Assembly: GCA_038198445.1 (NCBI GenBank)
Contig: JBBPZZ010000163.1
Location: forward strand, 1 to 39,831
DNA: 39,831 nucleotides
Direction of reading: 5' to 3'
Source: JACDDK01 sp038198445
GTDB lineage: Bacteria > Actinomycetota > Rubrobacteria > Rubrobacterales > Rubrobacteraceae
Shown here: piece after piece, positions 13,819-23,544 of the stretch
How positions within the stretch are numbered: the first letter of the stretch is position 1
Layout: every line of letters starts with the position of its first letter
Program-made: the position numbers and the translations under genes
The notes under the pieces: model-generated
What the model was told of the DNA's origin: nothing
The model's database searches: none
The model's input: the letters and a program-made list of their open reading frames with translations, nothing else

Positions 13819-15768
13819 GTGCCGGAGGCTTACGATAGCGTTGTTATAGAGGGTGTCTACCCGGAGCTGGACTGTGGCCGCTACCCGGTGAAGCGGGAGG
13901 TGGGTGAACGCTTCGAGGTCCGGGCGGATATTTTCAAGGACGGGCACGACGTACTCGCCGCCGTCGTCCGGCACCGGAAGAGGGGCGCGCGGCGGTGGTC
14001 CGAGACGCCGATGGAACAGATAAACCCTGGTCTAGACTTGTGGAGCGGGGCGTTCGACCTGCCGGAGAATACGCGTTACGAGTACACCATCGAGGCGTGG
14101 CACGACGAGTTCGAGACCTGGCGCCGGGACGTCGGCAAGAAGGTGGATGACGGGCAGGTGGTAGAGACCGAGTTGATCGAGGGCCGTTACCTCGTCGCGG
14201 AGGCCCACCGACGTTCGAAGGACAAACGCCTCGCGCAGACGCTCGCCGGCTTCGACGCTTCGGGCTACGAGGGCCAGCTCGCCCTGCTCCGCTCCCCGGA
14301 GGTCCGCGAGTTGATGCGGGCTCATCCCGACCGCTCGACGTCTACCACTTACGGCAAGACGCTAGAGGTTACGGTCGACCGCGAGCTGGCGCGCTACGGA
14401 GCGTGGTACGAGATGTTTCCCCGTTCTCAGGGGACCGTGCCGGGCCGGAGCGCGACCTTCCGCGAGGCCGAAGAACGCCTCCCGGAGATAGCGGACCTCG
14501 GCTTCGACGTGGTGTACCTCGTCCCGATCCACGCTATCGGCAAGACCAACCGCAAGGGCAAGGACAACGCGCTCACCGCCGGCCCGAAAGACCCCGGCAG
14601 TCCCTACGGTATCGGGAGCGAGGAGGGCGGCCACAAGTCCGTCCACCCGGAACTCGGGACGCTGGAGGACTTCCGGCATTTCGTCGAGGCCACGAACGAG
14701 CACGGGATGGAGGTTGCCCTCGACTTCGCCATCCAGGCCTCGCCGGACCATCCCTATATAAAGGAGCATCCCGAGTGGTTCAGGTTCCGGCCGGACGGGA
14801 CCATAAAGTATGCCGAGAACCCGCCGAAGAAGTACCAGGACATCGTGAACGTGGATTGGTACTCGGAGGACTGGAAGGCGATGTGGAAAGAGTGGCGGGA
14901 CGTCGTGCTGTTCTGGGTCGAGCAGGGCGTGAAGATCTTCCGGGTGGACAACCCGCACACCAAGCCCTTCGCCTTCTGGGAGTGGATGATAGGTGAGGTG
15001 CGGAAGAAGCATCCCGAGGTGATCTTCCTGGCCGAAGCGTTCTCCCGGCCGCGCATCATGCAGAACCTGGGCAAGCTCGGCTTCGCCCAGAGTTACACTT
15101 ACTTCACCTGGCGCAACCATAAACAGGAGTTGATCGAGTACCTCACCGAACTGGCCCAGGAGGAGCCGAAGGAGTACATGCGCCCCAACTTCTTCGCCAA
15201 TACCCACGACATCCTGCCGCACGTCCTCCAGTTCGGCGGCCGGTCCGCGTTTCTGATGCGTTTCGCGCTCGCGGCCACGCTCTCCCCGACCTACGGCATC
15301 TACAACGGCTACGAGCTGTGCGAGAACACCCCGCGCGGCGAGCCCGGCACTACCGTCTACTACCAGGATTCCGAGGTGTACGAGTACAAGGTCTGGGACT
15401 GGGACAGGCCCGGCAACATCAAGGACTACGTGAAGCGGATAAACAGGATCCGTCGAGACAACCCCGCCCTCCACCACCTGAAGAACCTCTCTTTCCACGA
15501 GGCCCCGGACGACAACATCCTCTTCTACGGCAAGACGAAGGGCGACAACGCCATCTTCGTCGCGGCGAACCTCGATCCTCACGGCCCGCACGACACGCAC
15601 ATCCACTTCCCGCTGTGGGAGCTTGGGATCTCCGAAGACGAAGAGTACGTGGTCGAAGAGCTTATCTCGGAGCGCCGGATGCGCGCCACGGGGAGCTGGT
15701 TCTGGGTACGGCTCACGCCCTGGAGCAACCCGGTGGAGATCTTCCGCGTAAGTAAGGTAGGCGTCTGA
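13819..15768 (+). CDS. glgE: GlgE: alpha-1,4-glucan:maltose-1-phosphate maltosyltransferase
   Basis: The 649-residue protein transfers maltosyl from maltose 1-phosphate to the non-reducing end of an alpha-1,4-glucan. Residues 1-105 form the GlgE-specific N-terminal domain. Residues 110-190 give the helical insert, and the GH13_3 barrel follows. The nucleophile is Asp377 in FRVDNPHTKPFAFWEW, and the acid/base is Glu406 in FLAEAFSRPR. The third acidic residue is Asp464 in ANTHDILPHVLQFGG. LSPTYGIYNGYELCENTP is a further family hallmark. The position before Asp464 is His, where GlgE usually has Pro (NTPD). It starts at GTG with a good GGAGGA site. Its stop overlaps the treS ATG by one base. It is the first gene of the six-gene glucan operon. 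Confidence 0.96.
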   Translation: MPEAYDSVVIEGVYPELDCGRYPVKREVGERFEVRADIFKDGHDVLAAVVRHRKRGARRWSETPMEQINPGLDLWSGAFDLPENTRYEYTIEAWHDEFETWRRDVGKKVDDGQVVETELIEGRYLVAEAHRRSKDKRLAQTLAGFDASGYEGQLALLRSPEVRELMRAHPDRSTSTTYGKTLEVTVDRELARYGAWYEMFPRSQGTVPGRSATFREAEERLPEIADLGFDVVYLVPIHAIGKTNRKGKDNALTAGPKDPGSPYGIGSEEGGHKSVHPELGTLEDFRHFVEATNEHGMEVALDFAIQASPDHPYIKEHPEWFRFRPDGTIKYAENPPKKYQDIVNVDWYSEDWKAMWKEWRDVVLFWVEQGVKIFRVDNPHTKPFAFWEWMIGEVRKKHPEVIFLAEAFSRPRIMQNLGKLGFAQSYTYFTWRNHKQELIEYLTELAQEEPKEYMRPNFFANTHDILPHVLQFGGRSAFLMRFALAATLSPTYGIYNGYELCENTPRGEPGTTVYYQDSEVYEYKVWDWDRPGNIKDYVKRINRIRRDNPALHHLKNLSFHEAPDDNILFYGKTKGDNAIFVAANLDPHGPHDTHIHFPLWELGISEDEEYVVEELISERRMRATGSWFWVRLTPWSNPVEIFRVSKVGV

Positions 15769-18700
15769 TGACGGAGGCTCCCCGCCAGGACCCGCTCTGG
15801 TACAAGGACGCCGTCATCTACCACCTGCACGTCAAGGCGTTCTTCGACTCTGACAACAACGGCATAGGGGACTTCAAGGGGCTCACCCAGAGGCTCGAAT
15901 ACATAAGGGACCTGGGGGCGACGGCGATCTGGGTGATGCCCTTCTACCCCTCGCCGATGCGCGACGACGGCTACGACATCTCCGAGTACAAGAACGTCCA
16001 CCCCGACTACGGCACCCGGCGCGACTTCCGGGCCTTCGTCAGGAAAGCCCACGAGTTGGGCCTGAAAGTCATAACCGAACTGGTCATCAACCACACCTCC
16101 GACCAGCACCCGTGGTTCCAGCGCGCCCGCAGCGCCCCGAAAGGCTCCGCGAAGCGCAACTTCTACGTGTGGAACGACAATACCGAGCGCTACGAGGACA
16201 CCCGCATCATCTTCACCGACACGGAGAAGTCCAACTGGGCCTGGGACGACGAGGCCGGTCAATATTACTGGCACCGGTTCTTCAGCCATCAGCCGGACCT
16301 CAACCTGGACAACCCGCAGGTCTTCAAGGCGATCATGGGCGTCATGCGCTTCTGGCTCGACGCCGGCGTGGACGGTCTGCGCCTCGACGCCATCCCGTAC
16401 CTCATAGAGCGCGAAGGCACGGACAACGAGAACCTCCCCGAGACGCACGAGGTCCTCAAGAAGATGCGCGCGGAGATGGACGAGCATTACGAGGACCGTC
16501 TCTTCCTCGCCGAGGCGAACCAGTGGCCCGAGGACGTGCTGCCGTACTTCGGGGATGGGGATGAGTGTCACATGGCGTTCCACTTCCCGCTCATGCCGCG
16601 CATCTACATGGCGGTGGCGCAAGAAGACCGGCATCCCATAGTAGAGATCATGCAGCAGACACCGGAGATCCCGGACAACTGCCAGTGGGCCATATTCCTC
16701 CGCAACCACGACGAGCTAACGCTGGAGATGGTCACCGACCGCGAGCGGGACTACATGTACCAGACCTACGCCAACGACCCCAGGATGCGCGTCAACATCG
16801 GTATCCGGCGGCGCCTCGCGCCGCTCATGGAGAACGACCGGCCCCGGATAGAGCTCCTGAACAGCCTCCTGATGAGCATGCCGGGGACCCCGATCATCTA
16901 CTACGGCGACGAGCTTGGGATGGGCGACAACGTCTTCCTCGGAGACCGGGACGCCGTCCGCACGCCGATGCAGTGGACTTCGGACAGGAACGCCGGTTTC
17001 TCCCGCACGGACCCGGCCCGGCTCTACCTGCCTCCCGTAATGGACGCGGTCTACGGCTACGAGGGGGTCAACGTCGAGGCGCAGAGCCGGAGTACGGGGG
17101 CGCTGCTTAACTGGATGAAGCGTTTGATCTCGGTCCGCAAGTCCAGCCAGGCGCTGGGGCGCGGGACCCTTGAGTTCCTCCATCCCGGCAACCGGAAAGT
17201 CCTGGCTTACCTGCGCGAGCACGAGGACGAGGCCATACTTTGCGTGGCGAACCTCTCCCGTTCGGCTCAGCCGGTCGAGCTAGACCTCTCCCGCTTCCGG
17301 AACCGGGTGCCGGTCGAATTGATGGGGGGCGGCAGCTTCCCGCCGGTCGGCAGCCTGCCGTACTTCCTGACGCTGCCGGGCCACGCTTTCTACTGGTTTC
17401 GCCTCGCGCTGGAGACGGAGGCCGCGCCTCCGCGCTGGCACGAGGGAAGTCCGCGTTACCTGGAGCCGCCGGTACTGGTACTTCCCGCCGGACGGGAACC
17501 CGCCCGCAAAGCCCACCGGGCGCCCCTGCGTATCCCGAGCCGTCAGATCTCTCAGTTGGAGAAAGAGGCGTTGCCGAACTTCCTCGGGGGCCGGCGCTGG
17601 TTCGCGGGGAAGGGCGCTGGTATCGGGCGGGTAGAGGTCATCGCCCGCGCCGAAATCGGGGATTCCTGGCTGCTCACTTTGCTGCGGGTAAGCCCTGGAG
17701 ACGGCGCTTCGGAAGAGACCGAGCCCCAGATCTACTTCCTCCCACTCTCGGCCGCCTGGGAGAGTGACGGCGGAGACGAGTTGGATTCCCTGATGTCAAA
17801 CTCCCTGGCGAAGCTCCGGCGACGCTCGAAGGTAGGCGTCCTCTACGACGCCCTCACCGACGAGAGTTTCTGCCGCGCACTTGTAGGAGCGATGGGTGAA
17901 AATCGGGAGATGAGCCTCGGGGAGGGTAAGGTCCAACTCACCAAGACGGACGTATTCGATGAGTTGATGGGAGACGAGACCGCCGAGGAGTTGAGCGTGC
18001 GCCGCGCCGGGGTGGAGCAGAGTAACTCCTCCGTGATCCTCGGCGAGAGGCTTATCATGAAGGCGTACCGACGCCTCCAGCGCGGCACGAACCCGGACCT
18101 GGAGATCGGGCGCTTCCTCACCGAGAAGGCTCGTTTCGGCAACACGCCGCCGCTGGCTGGGGCCATCGAGTACGAGAACCCCGACGGCGAACTCACGACC
18201 CTCGCCCTGCTACAGGGTTTCGTCTCCAACCAGGGCGACGGCTGGTCCTACACCCAGGACTACCTCGACCGCTACCTGGAGGAGAGGCTGGTCACCTCCT
18301 GGAGCCTCGAAGAAGAAGAGGAGCCAGCGGAGCGCGACGATGCCGACAGCGGCTTTTTCATGGGTCTCATATATAGCCTGGGTCTACGCACTGGCGAGCT
18401 GCATGAAGCGTTCGCCGCGCCGGGCGACGACGAGGCATTCGGTCCCGAAACCGCGTCCGCGGAGGAGGTTTCGGGCTGGGCGAAGAACGTGCTTCAGGAG
18501 CTCAAGAGCACCTTCAAGATGCTCCAGCAGCGCCGGACGAAGCTGCCCGACGAGGTCCGCCCCGACGTGGAGCGTCTCCTGGAGATGAGAGAGGAAGTGG
18601 AGGGCCGCGTCAGGGCCGTCTCCGGCGAAGGCTTCGAGGTCGTAAAGACCCGCCATCACGGAGACTATCACCTGGGCCAGGTACTGGTCGTCAACAACGA

Positions 18701-19124
18701 CTTCCAGATCATCGACTTCGAGGGCGAGCCCGCCCGGCCGCTCGCCGAGCGCCGCGCCAAGCACTCGCCCCTGAGAGACGTGGCGGGGATGTTGCGCTCC
18801 TTCAACTACGCCGCGCGCTCCGCGCTGTTCCGGGTGAGTTCCGAGCGGATGGACAGCTACGAAGAACGTCGAGCGTGGGTAGACAACTGGGAGCAAAGCG
18901 CCCAGGATACCTTCATGGAAGGCTACGCCGAGGGTATTCGGGGCGCGGCCTCATATCCCGAAGATCCGGAGCACGCAAAGAGACTCGTGGACCTCTTCAC
19001 GCTTGAGAAAGCGCTGTACGAAGTCCGCTACGAGCTAGACAACCGGCCCGATTGGCTCGGTATCCCGGTCAAGGGGATACTCGACCTGATCTCGGAGCCG
19101 GTGGAGACGGAGTCGAAAGAATGA
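15768..19124 (+). CDS. treS: TreS-Pep2 fusion: trehalose synthase and maltokinase
   Basis: The 1118-residue fusion converts trehalose to maltose and then phosphorylates maltose to maltose 1-phosphate, the GlgE substrate. Residues 1-545 are GH13_16 trehalose synthase: LWYKDAVIYHLHVKAFFDS, Asp207 in DGLRLDAIPYL, Glu249 in FLAEANQWPEDV, and Asp315 in LRNHDELTLEMV. Residues 590-1118 are the maltokinase: a cap region (LPNFLGGRRWFAGKG), a QSNSSVILGERLIMKAYRR nucleotide-binding strand, and HHGDYHLGQVL with Asp966, the probable catalytic base. IIDFEGEPARPL carries metal-binding Asp983. Fused TreS-Pep2 proteins are known in several actinobacteria. Fusion enforces equal dosage and may channel maltose. 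The TGA overlaps the glgB start as ATGA. Confidence 0.96.
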   Translation: MTEAPRQDPLWYKDAVIYHLHVKAFFDSDNNGIGDFKGLTQRLEYIRDLGATAIWVMPFYPSPMRDDGYDISEYKNVHPDYGTRRDFRAFVRKAHELGLKVITELVINHTSDQHPWFQRARSAPKGSAKRNFYVWNDNTERYEDTRIIFTDTEKSNWAWDDEAGQYYWHRFFSHQPDLNLDNPQVFKAIMGVMRFWLDAGVDGLRLDAIPYLIEREGTDNENLPETHEVLKKMRAEMDEHYEDRLFLAEANQWPEDVLPYFGDGDECHMAFHFPLMPRIYMAVAQEDRHPIVEIMQQTPEIPDNCQWAIFLRNHDELTLEMVTDRERDYMYQTYANDPRMRVNIGIRRRLAPLMENDRPRIELLNSLLMSMPGTPIIYYGDELGMGDNVFLGDRDAVRTPMQWTSDRNAGFSRTDPARLYLPPVMDAVYGYEGVNVEAQSRSTGALLNWMKRLISVRKSSQALGRGTLEFLHPGNRKVLAYLREHEDEAILCVANLSRSAQPVELDLSRFRNRVPVELMGGGSFPPVGSLPYFLTLPGHAFYWFRLALETEAAPPRWHEGSPRYLEPPVLVLPAGREPARKAHRAPLRIPSRQISQLEKEALPNFLGGRRWFAGKGAGIGRVEVIARAEIGDSWLLTLLRVSPGDGASEETEPQIYFLPLSAAWESDGGDELDSLMSNSLAKLRRRSKVGVLYDALTDESFCRALVGAMGENREMSLGEGKVQLTKTDVFDELMGDETAEELSVRRAGVEQSNSSVILGERLIMKAYRRLQRGTNPDLEIGRFLTEKARFGNTPPLAGAIEYENPDGELTTLALLQGFVSNQGDGWSYTQDYLDRYLEERLVTSWSLEEEEEPAERDDADSGFFMGLIYSLGLRTGELHEAFAAPGDDEAFGPETASAEEVSGWAKNVLQELKSTFKMLQQRRTKLPDEVRPDVERLLEMREEVEGRVRAVSGEGFEVVKTRHHGDYHLGQVLVVNNDFQIIDFEGEPARPLAERRAKHSPLRDVAGMLRSFNYAARSALFRVSSERMDSYEERRAWVDNWEQSAQDTFMEGYAEGIRGAASYPEDPEHAKRLVDLFTLEKALYEVRYELDNRPDWLGIPVKGILDLISEPVETESKE

Positions 19125-21301
19125 GATACGAAGACGCCATGAACGCCGCCGTACACGGCGACCATCCGGACCCATTCTCCTTTCTGGGGATGCACGAGGA
19201 CGGCAAGGGCCTGGTCGTGCGCGCCTTCATCCCCGGCGCGGCGTCCGTCACCGCCGTCTCCGAGGACGGCCGGACGCTGGGTAAGCTGGATAAAGTCCAC
19301 CCCGAGGGACTATTTGCCGGACCCGTCTCGACGGGGGACCGGGTCCCGTACCGGCTACACGTCGCCTGGGAGGGCGGGGGCGAGGGCGAGTTCGAGGACC
19401 CGTACCGCTTTCCGTCCACCATCGGCGAGACAGACCTCTACCTGTTCGGCGAGGGTAACCACCTCAGGCTCTACGAGAAGCTCGGCGCGCACGTAACGGA
19501 ACTGGAAGGCGTGTCCGGCGTGAGCTTCGCCGTGTGGGCGCCGAACGCCCGGCGCGTCTCGGTCATCGGGGACTTCAACAATTGGGATGGACGCAAGCAC
19601 GCCATGAGGAAGCATCATGGCGGCGGGGTCTGGGAGATCTTTGTCCCCGGCGCGGAGGAAGGCGCGGTCTACAAATACGAGCTCAAAGGTCCCCGGGGAG
19701 AGTTGCTCCCTTTGAAGGCCGATCCGTTCGGATTCCGGGCCGAGAAGCTGCCCGGAACCGCTTCCGTCGTCCACGACCCGTCCCGCTATAACTGGGGCGA
19801 CGCCGCCTGGATGGAAGACCAGACCGTCAAGAACGCCCTCGATTCCCCGATGGCGATCTACGAGATGCACCTCGGCTCTTGGCGCCGCAACGACGACGGC
19901 TCCTACTACACTTACCGCCAGCTCGCCGGCGAGCTAGTCTCCTACGTCGCCGAGATGGGCTACACCCACGTCGAGTTCCTGCCGCCGACGGAGTACCCGT
20001 TCGACGGCTCGTGGGGCTACCAGCCGCTCGGACTCTTCGCCCCGACGAGCCGCTTCGGGACACCGGACGACTTCAAGCATCTGGTAGATGCCTTACACCG
20101 GGCGGGCATCGGGGTCATCATCGACTGGGTCCCGGCCCACTTCCCGGAGGACGCCCACGGCCTCGGCCTCTTCGACGGCACGCACCTCTACGAACACGCC
20201 GACCCCCGGCGCGGGCGTCACGCTGACTGGGGAACGCTCGTCTTCAACTTCGGACGAAACGAGGTCAAGAACTACCTGATCTCAAACGCCCTGTTCTGGC
20301 TCTCCGAATACCATATCGACGGCCTGCGCGTGGATGCCGTGGCCTCGATGCTCTACCTGGATTACTCGCGCGAAGAGGGGGAATGGGTCCCGAACGAGTT
20401 CGGCGGCAACGAGGACCTCGACGCCGTCGCGTTCCTCAAGCGTCTAAACGAGGTCGTCTATTCCGAGCACCCCGGCGCTGCGACGCTGGCGGAAGAATCG
20501 ACCGCCTGGCCGATGGTCAGCCGCCCGACCTCGATGGGAGGATTAGGCTTCGGCTTCAAGTGGAACATGGGCTGGATGCACGACACGCTCCAGTACATGC
20601 AGGAAGACCCCATCCACCGCCGTTATCACCACGATGAGATCACGTTCAGCCTCATCTACGCCTTTAACGAGAACTTCGTGCTGCCGCTCTCCCACGACGA
20701 GGTCGTCCACGGCAAGCGTTCTCTGATAGGCAAGATGCCCGGCGACGACTGGCGGAAGTTCGCCAGCCTGCGCGCCTACTACGGCTTCATGTACGCCCAC
20801 CCCGGCAAGCAGCTCCTGTTCATGGGCGGCGAGTTCGGCCAGTGGCGCGAGTGGAACCACGACACGGCGCTCGACTGGGACTTGCTGGACAACCCCATGA
20901 ACGCCGGTGTAAAGGCGATGCTCCGGGACCTCAACGCGCTGTACAAGAGCACACCCGCGCTCTACGAGGTGGACTTCGAGCCGGCGGGGTTCGAGTGGAT
21001 CGAGGGCGGGGATAGAGACCAGAGCGTGGTATCCTTCCTTCGCCGGGGCAAGAGCCCGGAAGACGTCGCCGTCGTGGTGTGTAACTTCACCCCGGTCGTC
21101 CGGCACGGGTTCCGGGTCGGCGTCCCTTCGGGCGGTTCTTACGAAGAGGCGCTTAATACCGACGCGGAGGATTACGGTGGGAGCGGTGTGGATAACGGCG
21201 GGATCATGACTGCCGAGCCTGTTCCGGCGAACGGACGGGAGCACTCCGTCCTGCTCGACCTGCCGCCGCTGGCGACGGTTGTTCTGAAGCCCGCCGGCTA
21301 G
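19121..21301 (+). CDS. glgB: GlgB: 1,4-alpha-glucan branching enzyme
   Basis: The product introduces alpha-1,6 branches into the linear glucan made by GlgE. I start at ATG 19121, which overlaps the treS stop as ATGA and gives MRYEDAMNAAVHGDHPDPFS, rather than at upstream in-frame GTG codons. That gives 726 residues, the usual GlgB length. Residues 1-100 form an N-terminal CBM48-like domain, then a second CBM48 (VSFAVWAPNARRVSVIGDFN), then the GH13_9 barrel. Asp405 (GLRVDAVASMLYLDY), Glu458 (LAEESTAWP) and Asp526 (LPLSHDEVVHGK) are the catalytic acids. HHDEITFSL and GGEFGQWREWNHD are further family signatures. The N-terminal domain matches actinobacterial GlgB acting with GlgE. Confidence 0.96.
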   Translation: MRYEDAMNAAVHGDHPDPFSFLGMHEDGKGLVVRAFIPGAASVTAVSEDGRTLGKLDKVHPEGLFAGPVSTGDRVPYRLHVAWEGGGEGEFEDPYRFPSTIGETDLYLFGEGNHLRLYEKLGAHVTELEGVSGVSFAVWAPNARRVSVIGDFNNWDGRKHAMRKHHGGGVWEIFVPGAEEGAVYKYELKGPRGELLPLKADPFGFRAEKLPGTASVVHDPSRYNWGDAAWMEDQTVKNALDSPMAIYEMHLGSWRRNDDGSYYTYRQLAGELVSYVAEMGYTHVEFLPPTEYPFDGSWGYQPLGLFAPTSRFGTPDDFKHLVDALHRAGIGVIIDWVPAHFPEDAHGLGLFDGTHLYEHADPRRGRHADWGTLVFNFGRNEVKNYLISNALFWLSEYHIDGLRVDAVASMLYLDYSREEGEWVPNEFGGNEDLDAVAFLKRLNEVVYSEHPGAATLAEESTAWPMVSRPTSMGGLGFGFKWNMGWMHDTLQYMQEDPIHRRYHHDEITFSLIYAFNENFVLPLSHDEVVHGKRSLIGKMPGDDWRKFASLRAYYGFMYAHPGKQLLFMGGEFGQWREWNHDTALDWDLLDNPMNAGVKAMLRDLNALYKSTPALYEVDFEPAGFEWIEGGDRDQSVVSFLRRGKSPEDVAVVVCNFTPVVRHGFRVGVPSGGSYEEALNTDAEDYGGSGVDNGGIMTAEPVPANGREHSVLLDLPPLATVVLKPAG

Positions 21302-21378
21302 AGAGAGCCGGTCAGCGAAGCACTGAAGCGCCGGTACGCTGGCTGGTCCTGGTTTTTAGAGAAAGGGACACCCCTGCC
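21302..21378 (+). other. Only gap inside the glucan operon
   Basis: This 77-bp gap separates glgB from glgX, whereas the other four junctions overlap. CAGCG (21313-21317) and CGCTG (21337-21341) could pair weakly, followed by GGTTTTTAG. It may hold a weak attenuator or an internal start for the second half of the operon. I found no convincing promoter. Confidence 0.35.
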
Positions 21379-23544
21379 TTGAGCAGCAAGAACAAACAGA
21401 AGAGCGTCGTGTGGCCGGGAGAGCCTTATCCATTGGGGGCGACCTGGGATGGGGAGGGCGTGAACTTCGCGCTCTTTTCGGAGAACGCGGAGAAGGTCGA
21501 TCTCTGTCTGTTCGACCCTTCGGGGAGGGAGGAAGTCGAGCGGATCGAGGTTCGGGAGCAGACGGATCAAGTCTGGCACTGCTACCTCCCTTACGCACGC
21601 CTCGGCCAGCTCTACGGCTACCGTGTCCACGGACCCTACGACCCCGCGAACGGTCACCGCTTCAACCCGAACAAGCTCCTCATGGACCCCTACGCGAAGG
21701 CGACCGTCGGTTCCCTGGACTGGGACTATCCGCACTTCGGCTACAAGCTCGGGGCCGATGACGAGGACTTCGCCTTCGACAAGCGCGACAACGCCTCCGG
21801 AATGCCCAAGTGCCGGGTCGTGGATACCGCGTTCACCTGGGGCGAAGACATACGTCCTCACACGCCCTGGCACGAGACCATCATCTACGAGCTGCACGTC
21901 AAGGGCTTCACACAGCAGCACCCCGGTATCCCCGAGGCCCTGCGCGGCACCTACGCCGGGCTTGCCTCCGGCCCCTCCATAGAGCACTTGAAGAGGCTCG
22001 GGGTCACGGCGGTGGAGCTCATGCCGGTGCATCAGTTCGTGGACGACAAGCACCTCCTGGACCAGGGGCTCAAGAACTACTGGGGTTACAACTCCATCGG
22101 GTTCCTCGCCCCGGACATGCGCTACTCGGCCACCGGGAGCATCTCCGAGTTCAAGACGATGGTCAAGCGGCTGCATTCGGCGGGCCTCGAGGTCATTCTG
22201 GACGTGGTCTACAACCATACCGCCGAGGGGAACCACCTCGGGCCGACGCTCTCGTTCCGCGGTATAGACAACGCCGCGTACTACCGGCTCGTCCCGGATG
22301 ACCCGCGCTTCTACATGGACTACACCGGGACGGGCAACACGCTCAACATGATGCACCCGAGGGTCCTGCAGCTAATCATGGATAGCCTGCGGTACTGGAT
22401 CCTCGAGATGCACGTCGACGGTTTCCGGTTCGATCTCGCATCGGCGCTGGCGCGCGAGCTTCACGCCGTGGACCGTCTCGGGGCGTTCTTCGACATCATC
22501 CGTCAGGACCCGGTGATCTCCCAGACCAAGCTCATCGCCGAACCGTGGGACGTCGGCGAGGGCGGCTATCAGGTCGGGAACTTCCCGGTCGGATGGACGG
22601 AGTGGAACGGCAAGTACCGCGACGAGGTCCGATCTTACTGGAAAGGCGACGGCGGGCTCGTCGGGGAGCTCGCCTACCGGCTCACCGGCTCCTCCGATCT
22701 CTACGAGCGCGGCGGACGCCGGCCCTACGCCTCCATCAACTTCGTCACCGCCCACGACGGCTTCACCCTCCAGGACCTCGTCTCGTACAACGAGAAGCAC
22801 AACGAGGCCAACGGCGAGGCCAACAACGACGGCGAGAGCCACAACAGGAGCTGGAATCACGGCGTCGAAGGCCCGACCGACGACCCCAAGATCCGGAAGC
22901 TGCGCGCCCGCCAGAAACGGAACATGATGGCGACGCTGCTACTCTCGCAGGGCGTGCCGATGATCCTCTCCGGCGACGAGATGGGCCGCACCCAGAATGG
23001 AAACAACAACGTCTACTGTCAGGACAACGAGATAAGCTGGCAGGACTGGAACCTCTCGCAGGCCGACAGGAACTTCCTGGCGTTTACGCGGCGGGTGATC
23101 CGGCTTCGGCAAGAGCACCCGGTCTTCCGCCGCCGCCGCTTCTTCCAGGGACGCCGCATAAAGGGCGCGGGCGTCAAGGACATTACCTGGCTCACCCCCG
23201 AGGGCCGCGAGATGACCGACGAGGAGTGGGACGCTTCCTTCGCCCGCTCTCTCGGGCTCCAGATGGCCGGCGTCTCCGAGTGGGAGTACGATGCCCAGGA
23301 CCGACCGGAAGAGGACGACGACTTCCTTCTCCTGCTCAACGCTCACAGCGAGGAATTGCCCTTCTCGCTGCCGGGACAGCCCGAAGACGCCCGCTGGCAA
23401 GCCATCCTCGACACTTCCTACTCCTCCGGCCTCAGGGTCGACGGTTTCTACAAGCCTGGCGACGAGTACCCGCTAAAGGCCCGCTCGATGGTCGTGCTCA
23501 CCAACGCTAGCGACCGCGAGAACGGCGGGGACGAGGCCGAGTGA
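21379..23544 (+). CDS. glgX: GlgX: glycogen debranching enzyme
   Basis: The 721-residue product is an isoamylase-type enzyme (GH13_11) that hydrolyses alpha-1,6 branches, yielding the linear chains that TreY uses. An N-terminal CBM48 domain spans about residues 10-130 (PLGATWDGEGVNFALFSENA). The barrel shows Asp352 in GFRFDLASALARE, Glu388 in LIAEPWDVGEGGYQVGNFP, and Asp460 in VTAHDGFTLQDLVSYN. SGDEMGRTQNGNNNVYCQDN is a GlgX signature. The start is taken as TTG 21379, giving MSSKNKQK. The only purine-rich run, AAAGGGA, is rather far upstream, so the start is less certain than for the neighbours. Its stop overlaps the treZ GTG as GTGA. Confidence 0.95.
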   Translation: MSSKNKQKSVVWPGEPYPLGATWDGEGVNFALFSENAEKVDLCLFDPSGREEVERIEVREQTDQVWHCYLPYARLGQLYGYRVHGPYDPANGHRFNPNKLLMDPYAKATVGSLDWDYPHFGYKLGADDEDFAFDKRDNASGMPKCRVVDTAFTWGEDIRPHTPWHETIIYELHVKGFTQQHPGIPEALRGTYAGLASGPSIEHLKRLGVTAVELMPVHQFVDDKHLLDQGLKNYWGYNSIGFLAPDMRYSATGSISEFKTMVKRLHSAGLEVILDVVYNHTAEGNHLGPTLSFRGIDNAAYYRLVPDDPRFYMDYTGTGNTLNMMHPRVLQLIMDSLRYWILEMHVDGFRFDLASALARELHAVDRLGAFFDIIRQDPVISQTKLIAEPWDVGEGGYQVGNFPVGWTEWNGKYRDEVRSYWKGDGGLVGELAYRLTGSSDLYERGGRRPYASINFVTAHDGFTLQDLVSYNEKHNEANGEANNDGESHNRSWNHGVEGPTDDPKIRKLRARQKRNMMATLLLSQGVPMILSGDEMGRTQNGNNNVYCQDNEISWQDWNLSQADRNFLAFTRRVIRLRQEHPVFRRRRFFQGRRIKGAGVKDITWLTPEGREMTDEEWDASFARSLGLQMAGVSEWEYDAQDRPEEDDDFLLLLNAHSEELPFSLPGQPEDARWQAILDTSYSSGLRVDGFYKPGDEYPLKARSMVVLTNASDRENGGDEAE

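Noticed and set aside
14362..15606. A 414-codon minus-strand frame opposite glgE, and similar long frames opposite the other operon genes
   Set aside because: They lie antisense to genes with full catalytic motifs. Val/Leu/Arg-rich translations are the usual mirror image of GC-rich genes.
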